A DNA stretch of 64,000 bases from Enoplolaimus lenunculus (taxonomy: Eukaryota > Nematoda > Enoplea > Enoplida > Thoracostomopsidae): contig JASANG010000801.1 in assembly GCA_030248215.1 (NCBI GenBank), positions 124,001 through 188,000 of the forward strand, in the 5' to 3' direction. The translations under genes were made by a program, and so were the position numbers. Positions 18,801 to 25,934 of this stretch are shown here, in pieces. Position 1 is the first letter of the stretch. Each line of letters begins with the position of its first letter. Below the pieces are notes generated by a model. It was not told the DNA's origin, ran no database searches, and saw only the letters and a program-made list of their open reading frames with translations.

Positions 18801-20912
18801 CATGGTACGAATTGGCCAAAGAATCGCGTTACAACGCCAAAGTATGCTAATTTTTTCAAAATCTGACCATTTTTCGAGGCAAACGCCACCTATGGATGAT
18901 GACCAAAACCCTCATATAGGATCCCCATTATACCAGACCTTACGTATATTTGTCTTTCATGAAATCATTACCAATAATTCACAAAGCACAAATATTATAT
19001 AATCTCGTCTTTATTCATTTATTTACTACAAAGACGCTTTCAACGAATCGACGGCATGCAATTAACTTTGTTTTTGCGTTCTGTCTGTTTTATCTCTGTT
19101 TTTGTCTTAATATTAATGTTTCTTCTATGCTGAATAAATATTTTCGCATCAGCATTGAACGCTATTCTCGGGTTAAAGATGTCGACGCTGTCATTTTTGC
19201 GTATAAATACGTAGAACTTGCATTAAAAGTATCCAGGTCATTTGTTATGCAATTGCAATATGTTTCAGTTATTGCAACTGCAATATGTTTCAGTTATATA
19301 TATATCTTTATATGTAAACTATCAGAAATGCAGAAATTAGGTCGATCTTCTAAATTTCAATTTCTTAACACAAACTACAAATCACTGAATCGAACAGTTA
19401 CGTCTTTTTGAGAGAATTACAGTTATGCAAACAATTCTGTTTTTGGACAGAAAAAATGTTTAAAATTGTAAACAAAAAGAATAGAAATAAAATAATATAA
19501 AATGCGAAAAAGAACTATATTTAGCAAATTTTAAAAATGGAAATCAGACTCCGTGAAAGATTTGAACAGCCCAAATACCAATCACAAACTCAAACGTACG
19601 CATGAAAGCCTAAATTTAAGCCTAAATGTATGACAAAAGGTAAAAATTACAAAAATTAGCAGGTAAAAGCCTAAATTTAAGCCTAAATGTATGACAAAAG
19701 GTAAAAATTACAAAAATTAGCAGGTAAAAGCCTACTTTTAAGCCTAAATCAGGTGTTTTTGTAGTTATTTTTGCAAAAATTACAGCGCAGTCACTGATAT
19801 ACAACTGTTGTCTATTTCTACTTTGAAACTAGAATTTCGTTAAATTTATCGAAAAATATTTTAACAGCATGTTTTTGAGGGATCAGAAATTAAAAAAAAC
19901 CCGTCTTCCGAACCTTGCAAAGTGAAATTGTACCTTTCCTATATTCTTGTCACCTTCAAAACTATGGCATAAATTGAAGTTCAAACCCACTCATGTATCG
20001 AATAGTTTTACATTATTAAGTATAAATCTAAGGATATTAATAGACCTGAATGTAAGAATAAGCCTAACCCTTAAAACTGCGTATAAAGCTTATAGTTTTT
20101 GGTATGAACCTGTTCTATATATGGGCCAAAATATGAATTGATCCAAAACCTAATTCAAGTTTGCAGCTGCATCGACGGGGGGTCGGTCCGTAACCAATGG
20201 TCGCCTTTTAGCACCCCTTGGAAATATTTTGGTCGCCTAGAAAATTTTAAATCTTTGCCTGTAAGTCAATGAAAACGCTTGTATCCCCGTTCTGAAAATG
20301 TTTTAGCCCCCCTAGCAAGGTAAACTGGTCACCGGCCTTCCAACGGACTGCGTCTAAGGACCAAAAACATTACATATGGACCATAAAATACGGTACGTCG
20401 CAATATCCACTCACTAAAGAAATATACTTACTTAAAATTAAATAAAACTGTTGCCGAATTATGTGTCGGTTTTATACTTACTATGGTGCTTGGCAAAGTT
20501 TTACTTTATTTTAAGGAAACACAAAATTTTTAGCTTTATATTTACTTAATTAATCAGAAAATGACAGCAGTAGTTTTACTTATTTACACTATTTAAGCAA
20601 AGATTTACTCAATATGTGGTACAGTTATACTTAAAATAGTTACTAAAATATAACGAAAGTATTTTAAGTAGAGTGTTTTTACAGAGTACAAGGGAAACCA
20701 TCAAAAACTATTAGGGCAAAACATGTCTAGAAGGGTGTGAACCTCGGTCTTTTGATGGCTACGGAGGCAAGGTATCAAAATTGAGAAGACTTACCAGCAG
20801 CATAACGTTGCTTCCAACGTTGTAGATTAGCTTCAACTGCTACAAATGATCCAAAATGGAACAAAATTAATAAACTGGCAATTGTTGACAGAAACCAGTA
20901 AACAGGAACCAT
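745..20912 (-). CDS. Gene 1: secreted NIDO/EGF multidomain protein, DEX-1-like (19 exons, 3' end off window)
   Basis: Spliced minus-strand gene; the placed exons give about 983 codons without a stop and continue past the left edge. Domain order: signal peptide (residues 1-31 or so), RVKR furin-type site near residue 51, NIDO domain 1 (about 60-305), a tenascin/SREC-like EGF, an EGF, a Pro/Thr-rich stalk, an EGF, four calcium-binding-type EGFs starting DINEC or DIDEC, then NIDO domain 2. EGF exons are phase 1-1. The two NIDO domains share an intron-phase pattern and a 96-nt exon of identical size, so one probably arose from the other. Family knowledge: NIDO and EGF domains belong to extracellular matrix and adhesion proteins. 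Two NIDO domains separated by EGFs recalls C. elegans DEX-1 (dendrite anchoring); tectorin- or nidogen-like proteins are alternatives. Gene structure is strong; orthology is inference. Confidence 0.85.
1570..1753. mobile_element. TTAGGC-array TIR element, type 2 (GGCCAATGTAAAGAACA ends)
   Basis: Left end GGCCAATGTAAAGAACA, right end CCGCCCCTGATCATTACA. The inside has GCCTAA hexamers and the conserved block TTAGTCTAAAGCTT. In the intron between exons 19 and 18 of gene 1. Confidence 0.85.
2047..2108 (-). CDS. Gene 1 exon 18 (tentative): NIDO 2, VIWY segment
   Basis: Acceptor GATCCTAAG, donor AGG|GTAAGC; 62 nt, phase 1 to 0, exactly what exons 17 and 19 need. Encodes [20 protein letters not shown] plus R, where VIWYITRVP takes the place of VTWENLAP in NIDO 1. 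It is about 36 residues shorter than exon 4, so either the first strands of NIDO 2 are on an exon I did not find, or the domain is shortened. Confidence 0.5.
2289..2494. mobile_element. TTAGGC-array TIR element, type 3 (CATGTTACTTTAAGGGGCG ends)
   Basis: Left GGTCCATGTTACTTTAAG, right CTTAAAGTAACATTGGCC-like (ATTAAAGTAACATTGGCC). Internal TTAGGC runs are duplicated around the sequence GCTTAATCTACTGTTACGCC. Confidence 0.85.
3160..3310 (-). CDS. Gene 1 exon 17: NIDO 2, second segment
   Basis: Acceptor TTTTTTTCAG, donor ACAG|GTAAAC; 151 nt, phase 0 to 1 like exon 3. Encodes [20 protein letters not shown], then [20 protein letters not shown] and VKQTTG. A TTAGGC-array element starts 23 bases upstream of the acceptor. 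Confidence 0.88.
3333..3523. mobile_element. TTAGGC-array TIR element, type 3
   Basis: Ends GGCCAATGTTACTTTTAG and CTAAAAGTAACATGGGCC, with a short GCCTAA array. It begins 23 bases from the exon 17 acceptor, so the branch point region is element sequence or directly next to it. Confidence 0.85.
4130..4254 (-). CDS. Gene 1 exon 16: start of NIDO 2
   Basis: Acceptor AAATTTCAG, donor TAT|GTAAGTC; 125 nt, phase 1 to 0 like exon 2. Encodes [20 protein letters not shown], then [20 protein letters not shown] and LY. LYPF, then D..L, then PI-FxxxDYTELY is the NIDO start. Confidence 0.88.
4311..4743. mobile_element. CTGTAGCGACCCGAAC TIR element
   Basis: Ends TACTGTAGCGACCCGAACAA and CTTATTCGGGTCACTACAG are inverted. 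The middle holds CTCCAATTAGGGTTT / CTTATTAGGGATACGGAC repeats. Between gene 1 exons 16 and 15. Confidence 0.8.
4748..4968. mobile_element. TTCTCAAATGTGT hairpin element
   Basis: Starts GTATTCTCAAATGTGTATAG, ends CTACACACATTTGAGAATAC, with ATCACCAGTTGG/CCAACTGGTAAT inside. A near-palindrome in the intron before gene 1 exon 16. Confidence 0.78.
5325..5580. mobile_element. CACTGTAAATTTCA family element
   Basis: Starts TATCACTGTAGATTCC, ends CAATTTACAGTGTA; internal GAGTTGA/TCAACTC motifs on both strands. Abuts the donor minisatellite. Confidence 0.85.
5578..5745 (-). repeat. 41-bp minisatellite built from a splice donor
   Basis: Four head-to-tail copies, starting near 5578, 5618, 5659 and 5700, leading into the exon-intron junction at 5741-5746. 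On the minus strand each unit carries GATGTACAG|GTAAAC (one copy has a GT-to-GC change), identical to the real donor of exon 15. The far end abuts a CACTGTAAATTTCA element that ends at 5580. Confidence 0.9.
5746..5862 (-). CDS. Gene 1 exon 15: calcium-binding-type EGF with repeated donor
   Basis: Acceptor ATTTGACAG, donor TACAG|GTAAAC; 117 nt, phase 1-1. Encodes [20 protein letters not shown], then [20 protein letters not shown]. The donor and the end of the exon are the first unit of a 41-bp tandem array in the following intron, so further donor copies lie directly downstream. 41 is not a multiple of three, so use of a later donor would shift frame. Confidence 0.88.
5891..6087. mobile_element. 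TTAGGC-array TIR element, type 2
   Basis: Ends GGCCCATGTAAAGATCCGGG and TCTGTTCGTTACATTGGCC; internal GGCTTA hexamers in two blocks. It lies 29 bases upstream of the exon 15 acceptor. Confidence 0.83.
6332..6421. mobile_element. GAGTCAAATT palindromic element, left half
   Basis: Starts CACTGCAAAAAATGGTGAG and stops 15 bases before the donor of gene 1 exon 14. Confidence 0.75.
6437..6565 (-). CDS. Gene 1 exon 14: calcium-binding-type EGF
   Basis: Acceptor TGTTTTAAG, donor GTTG|GTGAGTG; 129 nt, phase 1-1. Encodes [20 protein letters not shown], then [20 protein letters not shown] and LCVG. A truncated copy of the GAGTCAAATT palindromic element ends about 15 bases past the donor. Confidence 0.88.
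7082..7219 (-). CDS. Gene 1 exon 13: calcium-binding-type EGF
   Basis: Acceptor TGTATTTCAG, donor ATTG|GTGAGTT; 138 nt, phase 1-1. Encodes [20 protein letters not shown], then [20 protein letters not shown] and SILGCIG. Confidence 0.9.
7931..8053 (-). CDS. Gene 1 exon 12: calcium-binding-type EGF
   Basis: Acceptor ATTTTTAG, donor ATTG|GTACGTC; 123 nt, phase 1-1. Encodes [20 protein letters not shown], then [20 protein letters not shown]. All six cysteines and the DINEC calcium motif are present. Confidence 0.88.
8368..8440. mobile_element. Truncated TTAGGC element
   Basis: The left end GGCCAATGTGTAGAACACGG and a few CCTAAG units are visible; the right end is missing. Confidence 0.6.
8840..9090 (-). 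CDS. Gene 1 exon 11: linker plus EGF
   Basis: Acceptor CTTTTGCAG, donor GTTG|GTGAGTC; 251 nt, phase 2 to 1. A Pro-rich start ([20 protein letters not shown]) runs into an [23 protein letters not shown], then [19 protein letters not shown]. The GWSGDG loop and cysteine spacing are typical. Confidence 0.85.
9343..9550 (-). mobile_element. tRNA-derived SINE, copy 3
   Basis: On the minus strand it reads TAGCTGAGCGG (A box, near 9445-9455) then GATTCGAATC (B box, 9406-9415), the best match to tRNA promoters of the copies. Between gene 1 exons 11 and 10. Confidence 0.75.
9644..9869 (-). CDS. Gene 1 exon 10: second linker exon
   Basis: Acceptor TTTTTTTCAG, donor AAAAA|GTAAGTTG; 226 nt, phase 1 to 2. 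Encodes [20 protein letters not shown], a Ser/Gly/Pro-rich stretch, and ends NIEPPK. An upstream GTAATA after CCTG would leave phase 1; the GTAAGT donor is chosen because only it restores frame with exon 11. Confidence 0.75.
10062..10361 (-). CDS. Gene 1 exon 9: Pro/Thr-rich stalk
   Basis: Acceptor ATATTTCAG, donor AATG|GTAAGTG; 300 nt, phase 1-1. Low-complexity: [20 protein letters not shown], then [20 protein letters not shown] and [13 protein letters not shown]. The Thr run and Pro-rich tract suggest an extended, possibly O-glycosylated linker. No cysteines. Confidence 0.82.
10942..11247. mobile_element. CAAGAGTG TIR element
   Basis: Starts ACCAAGAGTGTACAACTCTT, ends CATCATCCACTCTTGAT. 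Same inner blocks (GTACCACCGGGCGTTGCATT, GCAACGCG) as the copy at 324, in inverted orientation. Confidence 0.8.
11430..11561 (-). CDS. Gene 1 exon 8: calcium-binding-type EGF
   Basis: Acceptor TAATTTTAG, donor CGAG|GTAAATC; 132 nt, phase 1-1. Encodes [20 protein letters not shown], then [18 protein letters not shown] and LTNSCRG: six cysteines, a DIDEC start and the GSYxCxC core of cbEGF modules. Confidence 0.9.
11700..11870. mobile_element. CAAGAGTG family, partial, with duplicated GATCCGCTCCTGAA
   Basis: Contains TCTGCACAGAATATATCCAG, GCATACTCTTGTTAAG and ATGCTCTCTTAGAGTG, matching the right part of the family. A 38-base block (11718-11755 and 11756-11794) is duplicated. Confidence 0.65.
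12036..12182 (-). CDS. Gene 1 exon 7: tenascin/SREC-type EGF
   Basis: 147 nt, phase 1-1. Encodes [20 protein letters not shown], then [20 protein letters not shown] and SNEPACDV: the C-x-PG-x-W-x-x-DC start and eight cysteines of laminin/SREC-type EGFs. The donor is GTTG|GTACGT. The acceptor, TTATTAACAG|GATG, is the first unit of a 22-bp tandem array in the intron, so the true acceptor is one of many near-identical candidates. Confidence 0.82.
12181..12521 (-). repeat. 22-bp minisatellite built from a splice acceptor, part 1
   Basis: About fifteen units. On the minus strand each contains GTTATTAACAG|GATGC, matching the acceptor and first bases of exon 7 (TTATTAACAG|GATG). The exon-proximal unit (12181-12200) is the functional junction and is slightly different (AAGTC, not AACTC, on the plus strand). 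Units differ mainly by T/C in CTGTTAAT versus CTGCTAAT. Confidence 0.93.
12541..13349. mobile_element. Element with GCGAAGCTC-type ends and internal 170-bp repeats, inserted in the minisatellite
   Basis: Ends are inverted: TTGAGCGAAGCTCGAGCG on the left and CGCTTCGCTCAA on the right. Inside are about 3.5 diverged tandem copies (periods 160-174) each starting with ATGCAAATTAGCTATTAGCT and containing GGTTTTGGAGGTTTGTAAAC. A (GGACGGACA) microsatellite lies at 13211-13245. No coding capacity. The class is unknown; non-autonomous. Confidence 0.65.
13350..13592 (-). repeat. 22-bp acceptor minisatellite, part 2
   Basis: About eleven more units of the same array, separated from part 1 by an inserted element. 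Early units read GAGCTTCCTG rather than GAGCATCCTG, and some carry CTTGT in place of CTCGT, so local subfamilies have spread on each side of the insertion. Confidence 0.92.
13900..14300. repeat. GC-rich element with GCCGCCGGA repeats
   Basis: 14125-14210 is a tandem GCCGCCGGATGCCGCCGGAA array; the flank ends CCGTGAGTATAGCGCAATGC. The same end (GAGTATAGCGCAACGCTTA) occurs at 26815-26840 and 28605-28630, so a dispersed family is involved. Confidence 0.65.
14438..14618 (-). CDS. Gene 1 exon 6: end of NIDO 1
   Basis: Acceptor TTTTTACAG, donor ACA|GTAAGC; 181 nt, phase 0 to 1. Encodes [20 protein letters not shown], a strand ending [12 protein letters not shown] (the NIDO C-terminal signature), then [14 protein letters not shown], which leads into the next EGF-like exon. 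Confidence 0.88.
14775..15032. mobile_element. CACTGTAAATTTCA family element
   Basis: Full-length copy; ACGCTGTAAATTCCCATGAG at left, GAAATTTACAGTTTA at right. Between gene 1 exons 6 and 5. Confidence 0.85.
15101..15196 (-). CDS. Gene 1 exon 5: NIDO 1, NTFQ segment
   Basis: Acceptor TTGTTTCAG, donor TTG|GTAAGT; 96 nt, phase 0-0. Encodes [20 protein letters not shown], then [16 protein letters not shown] plus a hydrophobic beta strand is the usual NIDO continuation. It sits between two members of the CACTGTAAATTTCA repeat family, one 68 bases from the donor. Confidence 0.87.
15400..15652. mobile_element. CACTGTAAATTTCA family element
   Basis: Full-length, in the opposite orientation to the copy at 14775; TACACTGTAAATTTCAGTG to AAATTTACAGTGTAA. 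Confidence 0.87.
15844..16013 (-). CDS. Gene 1 exon 4: NIDO 1, VTWE segment
   Basis: Acceptor GACAG|GG, donor GAA|GTAAGT; 170 nt, phase 1 to 0. Encodes [38 protein letters not shown] and [19 protein letters not shown]. The VTWE motif is the most recognisable NIDO signature. A TTAGGC-array element begins 33 bases upstream of the acceptor, and a second repeat starts about 190 bases downstream of the donor. Confidence 0.88.
16046..16468. mobile_element. TTAGGC-array TIR element, type 1 (CATGTATAGAACAGGGCCG ends), longest array
   Basis: Ends GCCCATGTATAGAACAGGG and CCGTTCTATACATGAGC. The core is TTAGGC runs punctuated by AATAGGCTCATCCATACG, forming 36-42-bp higher-order units. The array is open in several frames on both strands, but these peptides are artefacts of the multiple-of-three period. 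Confidence 0.9.
16549..16794. mobile_element. TTCTCAAATGTGT hairpin element
   Basis: Starts GTATTCTCAACTGTGTGTAC with an internal second start at 16587, ends CTACACACATTTGAGAATAC. Partial relatives lie at 3725-3800, 31815-31877, 34790-34850, 47060-47130 and 54975-55022. Confidence 0.75.
16862..17015 (-). CDS. Gene 1 exon 3: NIDO 1, second segment
   Basis: Acceptor ATTTTCAG, donor ACTG|GTAAGAT; 154 nt, phase 0 to 1. Encodes [15 protein letters not shown], then [20 protein letters not shown] and RESTG. Joined to exon 2 it reads [13 protein letters not shown], the classic NIDO core (like VNTNGLISFG), and the APYW motif is typical of the family. Confidence 0.88.
17612..17807. mobile_element. GAGTCAAATT palindromic element
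   Basis: Left terminus slightly eroded; right terminus AATTTGACTCACCATTTTTT then GCAGT. In the intron between exons 3 and 2 of gene 1. Confidence 0.8.
18047..18279 (-). CDS. Gene 1 exon 2: RVKR site and start of NIDO 1
   Basis: Acceptor CTGTTTCAG and donor TAT|GTAAGT; 233 nt, phase 1 to 0. It encodes [18 protein letters not shown], with RVKR a likely furin cleavage site, followed by the first NIDO segment ([13 protein letters not shown], then [14 protein letters not shown]). An RVKR just after the signal region suggests a short propeptide. Confidence 0.85.
19605..19752. repeat. 61-bp tandem repeat, about 2.4 copies
   Basis: Units start at 19605, 19666 and 19727 with AAAGCCTAAATTTAAGCC, followed by TGTATGACAAAAGG and ACAAAAATTAGCAGG. 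It lies in intron 1 of gene 1. Confidence 0.85.
20172..20345. repeat. Dispersed repeat with GGCCTAGAAAATTTT block
   Basis: Shares GGTCGCCTAGAAAATTTTAA, CCCGTTCTGAAAATGTTTTA and AGCAAGGTAAACTGG with copies at 25108-25262 and 27568-27660. In intron 1 of gene 1. Confidence 0.65.
20795..20912 (-). CDS. Gene 1 exon 1: start codon and signal peptide
   Basis: ATG at 20910-20912, then a hydrophobic run ([19 protein letters not shown]) typical of a signal peptide, then [12 protein letters not shown]. The donor reads CTG|GTAAGTC. Length is 118 nt, leaving phase 1, which fits exon 2. In-frame sequence upstream is open, but its only start-like codon is TTG, so this ATG is preferred. The 5' UTR and promoter were not identified. 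Confidence 0.8.
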
Positions 20913-21668
20913 ATCGAATTTAGGAAAAATCGGATCAATTATTTTGGTTTGGATTTTTTTGCCAGCACTCGGAAACGGCAAAATTAATAGTGCGAAGAAA
21001 TAAGATTAAAATTAATTAAAAATATTTTTTTAAATTCTTAAAATCAAGTTTGCTTTGATTTATAAATATATTTACCGTTGAGCATAAGTATTTTAAGTAA
21101 ATGTATTATTAATATTTTTAGAATAAAAATTAGTAAAATTTCAAATAAAAATTTTAAGTAAATTTATTTTTATTTTTTTGGAATAAAAATTAATAATTTT
21201 TAAAAATAATTAAGCATTAATTTTAAGATAATTTTTTTAATATTTTAAAATTAAAATGTTTGGAGTTAAGATTTTAAATGAATATTTTAAGAATTATTGT
21301 TTAGTTTTAAATTTTAAGATAAATTTTGAAATTTATATAGATACTTTAATTTATTTTCGGGTAAGACGAATAATTGTTACAATGTTTTAAGTAAATATTT
21401 ATACAGGAAGATGATATTACAGAGAATATCTTCAAGAACTATCAATAATTATTCGGGCAAAAGACTTTGAATTGAAATTGTAGATGAATAAACAAGCAAA
21501 ATTGGTCTAAGATTTAGGTATAAAATCGGTGCGACGTTATTCTTTGCGCTTGCAGTTGGTGTTCGTATTCGTGAAGTTGCTGTTATGTTGTGTGCAGATA
21601 TTTATGTCATACTGATATTTACGCTTTAATCAGTATATAACATTAATTTTGTTAATACCCTAAAACCA
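20913..21668. promoter_or_regulatory. Upstream region of gene 1
   Basis: Very AT-rich, with many ATTTTAAGTAAA / TTAAAATT motifs in diverged tandem arrangement at 21090-21420. No TATA box, initiator or trans-splice acceptor could be assigned with confidence. Listed because it precedes the start codon. Confidence 0.3.
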
Positions 21669-21832
21669 TTATGCAAGAAATGGTGAGTCAAATGAATTCT
21701 CTCCGAAATACGCTTTTCCGACTGCACAAACTTAACTCACACAAGTCGCTCAATGAGTCGAATTTGACTCAATTTGTGTTGTGCGGAAAACCCTGTTTTG
21801 GAAAGTCAATTTGACTCACCATTTTTTGCAGG
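21669..21832. mobile_element. GAGTCAAATT palindromic element
   Basis: Starts ATGCAAGAAATGGTGAGTC and ends GACTCACCATTTTTTGCAG. Confidence 0.8.
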
Positions 21833-21878
21833 GGCAAAAGCGGATAAATGCTCTTTATAACAAGAGTGTGCAACCGGT

Positions 21879-22134
21879 TACACTGTAAATTTCAATGACT
21901 TGATTAACCAATTCAGCTAGCGAGTTGGTTATTTTTTAATTAATATCAGTAAACATTAACTCACTCTTAGTTGAGTTGATTCTCACTCTGAGTTGAGTTG
22001 ACTCTGGGTGAGTTGCTTAATTAACTCAGAATGAATTGAATCAACTCAAAATTCTGAGTTCTGATAGTCCTATGTCAGACTGAGGGATTCAACTCATACT
22101 GAATTAAAATCAGCTCACTGAAATTTACAGTGCA
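21879..22134. mobile_element. CACTGTAAATTTCA family element
   Basis: Full-length copy with both termini. Confidence 0.85.
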
Positions 22135-22213
22135 ACGGCGTACCGAACTTAATTAAACACATTTTTAGCGAATGAGCGTAGCGAGAAATAAACACTTTTT
22201 ACACTGAACAGCA

Positions 22214-22267
22214 GCACTGTAAATTTCAGTGAGTTGATTATAACTCAGAATGAGTTGAATCACTCAG
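22214..22267. mobile_element. CACTGTAAATTTCA family, truncated
   Basis: The first 54 bases only, cut exactly where the AAAATGGTAAGGT element begins. Confidence 0.75.
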
Positions 22268-22490
22268 TGGGAGGGGGCGTACGCCCCAATCAGAAATTTT
22301 TTGCGATAAAATGGTAAGGTCGCTACCTTACAATTTTGTCCCTCAGAAAATGTTTCGTAAAAAGATAAAGTATCTAAGTTTTCCACAGATATCTATTGTG
22401 ATAAAATGGTAAGGTTCTTCTACCTTACAATTTTTGCGTTTCATAACATATGCCACCCTGCCCCCCTCGACAGAAATTCCTGCATCCGCC
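22268..22490 (+). mobile_element. AAAATGGTAAGGT element, copy 1
   Basis: GTGATAAAATGGTAAGGT recurs twice, each followed by CCTTACAATTTTT. The start GGGAGGGGGCGTACGCC and the end GTTTCATAACAT match the inverse copy at 62615. Confidence 0.7.
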
Positions 22491-23568
22491 GCTAAATATA
22501 ATTTCAGCTAATTGCTAAGCTTATCATTTCGTGTAATCAAAAACTATAGAACAACTCTAATACTGAAATCATATTGGCAGTTTTACCACTAATATACCTG
22601 ATGAAAGTAATGAAAGTTGCCTGGAACAAAATATTTTATCTGAAATTTCAAAGTCTTTCAAATTTAATTTCAGAAATTTCAAAAATTTTATGAAACAAAT
22701 AGTCGTTTTGTTTATTTTCAACACAAAATCAATGTTAAAGGTATCGTGCAAATTGAAAACATTTTGTCTGAAATTTTATATTCTTAATTCTAAGAAATTA
22801 TCACACATTAAAACATTTATAAAGCGATTTCAAACCTAAAACCCGAACGACAACGGCTGTACAGCGGAAAAATTAACACAATTTGTTGTTATTTTTAGAG
22901 GCTACATTCTTGATTTTTAGAAATTGTGTCAAAATTTATGAAACATTTAAGTAAAAAAGTTACGTCGAAATTTGTTATATTTTTTGTAAATTTTAACAAT
23001 TTTTTTCGGTAAAATAACAACTGCCGAAATTCTGGAGTTAAAATGAAATTTGTGCGTTTACCAACTGATATTTAATCTTTTTCTTTCAAGAAAAGGTAAC
23101 AACTATGAGGCCAGGAATACCTCCAAGCCTGCTAAAAATCTTTACCCCCCAGCTAAAATTTTTTTACTAATATTTAAATAATTCAAAGTTAGCAAACTTC
23201 TTTCCCTCTCGTCAAAAATATACACATACTTTAAGCACCCCAATCCCAAAATCTAAAGTAACGAAGAGAATAAATGATACGAAAACAGTTATATACAACA
23301 AAGTTACGGACAGCAAATTTATGTAATTTCATATCTTCTGCCCGTTAAACTTTTAAGACAGAAATCGTTTTTGAAATTTGAGTTTCAAAAAATTAATAAA
23401 AAAAACAGAATAATTTTCGTTCGGAATCAGCCCTCAGTGGTGTTTTGAACGATGAGGTCAAATGTTTTTTAATCAGGAGCGGCAGTAGGGGTGCAACGAC
23501 AGAATTGTTTATATTTGAGGAAATAACTTAAAATATTACGCAGCTTTCCGTCGGAGTGAGCGTAAAAC

Positions 23569-23811
23569 AACACTGTATATTTCAGTGAGTTGATTTTAAC
23601 TCAGAATCACTCAGTCTGAGTTAGGACTATCAGAACTCTGAATATTGAGTTGATTCAATTCATTCTGAGTTAATTAATTAACTCACTCAGAGTCAACTCA
23701 ACTCAAAGTGAGAATCAGCTCAATTCAGAGTGAGTTAATGTTTACCGATACTAATTCAGAAATAACTAACTTGCTAGCTGAATTGATTCAGCTCATTGCA
23801 GTTTACAGTGA
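23569..23811. mobile_element. CACTGTAAATTTCA family element
   Basis: Starts ACACTGTATATTTCAGTGAG; ends GCAGTTTACAGTG. Confidence 0.85.
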
Positions 23812-24084
23812 TCCTATGAATATGTTTTCAAGAAACGAGTTAATTTTTAAAATTTGAAAACCATTTATTTCTGATTTTTTAAAAGTTCAAAGTCATGGAA
23901 ATTTCTGGGGCGGGGGCAAACTTCCCATGTTTCCACCCACGGCGTTTGAAAATGAGCATGAAATGGTGTTACTGGCTCAAACGAACAGTAAGCGGTGGTG
24001 CATTCTTAACAGCGTTTGACTGCACAAGCGCTTCACTATTAAGGTACACAAACAATAAATGTTAAATTCTTAAGTTTTCATGGA

Positions 24085-24362
24085 CATTCTTCCCCCAGTA
24101 CGCGGTTCGGGGGTAGATTGTCCATGAGAGGAATCTTGGGGGGGGGCAGATTGTCTGTAAAGGGAATCTTGAGTAGGGGGAGGTTATTTGTGGAACTAAT
24201 TTTGTGTGGGCGGAAATTATCTATGAGATGAATTTAGGGTGGTGGCATATATGGTCTATGAGAGGAATGTTGACGGAAGTTGTTTGTCTATCAGAGGAAT
24301 TTGGGGAACAGGAATATAGTTCATGAGAGGAACTGAGGGGGAGGGGAGATTGTCCATGAGAT
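24085..24362. repeat. Diverged G-rich minisatellite (about 40-bp period)
   Basis: Repeated units of G-run plus AGATTGTCCATGAGAGGAAT, with changes, seven or so copies. The G-runs could form quadruplexes on the plus strand. Confidence 0.7.
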
Positions 24363-24436
24363 CTAATTCTTTTAGTTAACACGTCTAATGATCTTCTAAT
24401 ACGAAAACGCAACACTTGCAACGTTTATCGCAGTAG

Positions 24437-24500
24437 AAAATCTTCACAAAACGCGATAACATCCCTCGGGCTCGAGCCTCAAGCTCCTATATCTAAATGG
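24437..24500 (+). mobile_element. SINE fragment
   Basis: CCCTCGGGCTCGAGCCTCAAGCTCC matches, in pieces, the region just before the A box of copies 1 and 2. Confidence 0.5.
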
Positions 24501-25107
24501 TGGTGGCGGTAGTAACAGTGCCAGAGCAGGCAGGGTTGGGATCTACCCCAAATTCCAGGGTGCGGGCCCACAAAATCGCAAGCCAGAAGCTAGACGCATT
24601 TTAAAACTGCAGCGTTTTTGTTTCAACCTTTTAGGTTGAGGGCACCTTTAGCGGTGGGCTCCCCCCAAATGGGGGTATCGGGGTGGCTGTTCCGGCCCTG
24701 GATGGTAAGCACCTATCACCAATGAAGCTGCAATTCGTACCCTGACATGAAATTATTTCTTATAAGTCAATATTAAATATTCATGTGAGAAATTGTTAAT
24801 TATGATTCGTGAAATAAAATTCCTATGAGTGTCGATTTAAACTGGTTTATCACCAAGAACTACTACCAAAGGCGACAAGATGTCTCGTCAGAAACCCAAA
24901 AATTTGCCAATTTCAGGTTGCAGTATATACGTTGATGTGGTCCGCTCAGGTGCATCATTGTCTGCCGTGGCATAGCTCCGCACGGCAAGTACAAAGCAAT
25001 CTATAGAGATTTCAAGTTCAACTTTGAATTACAGACGCTTTTATAGATGGAGATACAACCATGACAACTTGATTATAAAACTTTAACGTCCCAGCTCGAA
25101 CGAGCCC

Positions 25108-25262
25108 GAAGCGAAAGGGGGGCAGGGGCACTCACCCCCCCTGGAAAATCTTGGCCGGCCTAGAAAATTTTCAACCTTGCTTAAAAGTCGTTAAAAACCT
25201 TTGAATTCCCCTCCTGAAAATTTTTTAGCATCCCAGCAAGGTGAGCTGGCTACTGACCTGAG
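25108..25262. repeat. Dispersed repeat with GGCCTAGAAAATTTT block
   Basis: Second copy: GGCCGGCCTAGAAAATTTTC, CTCCTGAAAATTTTTTAG, GCAAGGTGAGCTGGCTAC. A third partial copy lies at 27568-27660. Confidence 0.65.
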
Positions 25263-25701
25263 CTCGAAGCGACTCTGAACATCTTGTGGCGATTTTTCAA
25301 TTGTTGTCTAACAACGATAAACCTGGTATGAAACAGTTTCAAGTTTTATGAGGAATATTGACAGAAAAATATTTGCACATAATTCCATGAAGAATATGTA
25401 GCAATAAAACGCTTGCAGTGGCAAACAGCTTTGAATACACAAGCCCTAAAATTCATTGGGGAGGTGCTTAACCATTAAAATTACAATATTACATCTCATA
25501 ATAAAAATAATTATTAATGTTTTTATAACAAAGTATACGAAATATGGAAACAAAATACTTAAAATTTCTCTTTTTCTATTTCTTCGGGGTTCAAAACTGA
25601 AATTTTTGTTACATTAAATAAGTTTTGCTGTGAAAATTACAGATCTGTGATTAATTGACAACGGTGTATAATTTTTTCTTCAAACTTTCAGTTATAAAGC
25701 A

Positions 25702-25934
25702 TCACTGCAAAAATGGTGTGTCAAATTGATTCTCTTCGAAATAGGCTCGACGGGACCACACAAACTGAGTCAAATGTGACTCCGCCATAGTCATATATTC
25801 TGACTCACTGAGTCGCACGTTTGATTCTGGCGCAGTCGAATTTAACTCTTGCGGAGTCGAATTTGACTCAGTTTGTGTAGTCCCGTAGAGCCTATTTCCG
25901 AGGGAGTCAATTTAACTCACCTTTTTTGCAGTAC
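25702..25934. mobile_element. GAGTCAAATT palindromic element
   Basis: Starts CACTGCAAAAATGGTGTGTC, ends CACCTTTTTTGCAGTA; the centre carries extra GAGTCGAATTTGACTC subunits. Confidence 0.83.

Larger units (their letters stand above)
18280..20794. other. Gene 1 intron 1 (2.5 kb)
   Basis: AT-rich. It holds the 61-bp repeat, the dispersed repeat at 20172 and a degraded end of a type 1 TTAGGC element near 20085-20130. The open frames at 18950-19411 show no recognisable domain or codon pattern. Nothing else seen. Confidence 0.6.
22491..25701. other. Non-genic stretch
   Basis: Apart from the repeats listed separately, AT-rich unique sequence at 22500-23560 and mixed sequence at 24500-25700. No exon with paired splice sites was found. 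Confidence 0.5.

Noticed and set aside
18950-19411. 153-residue plus-strand frame in intron 1 of gene 1
   Set aside because: Hydrophobic but AT-rich throughout, with no domain, splice support or codon pattern.
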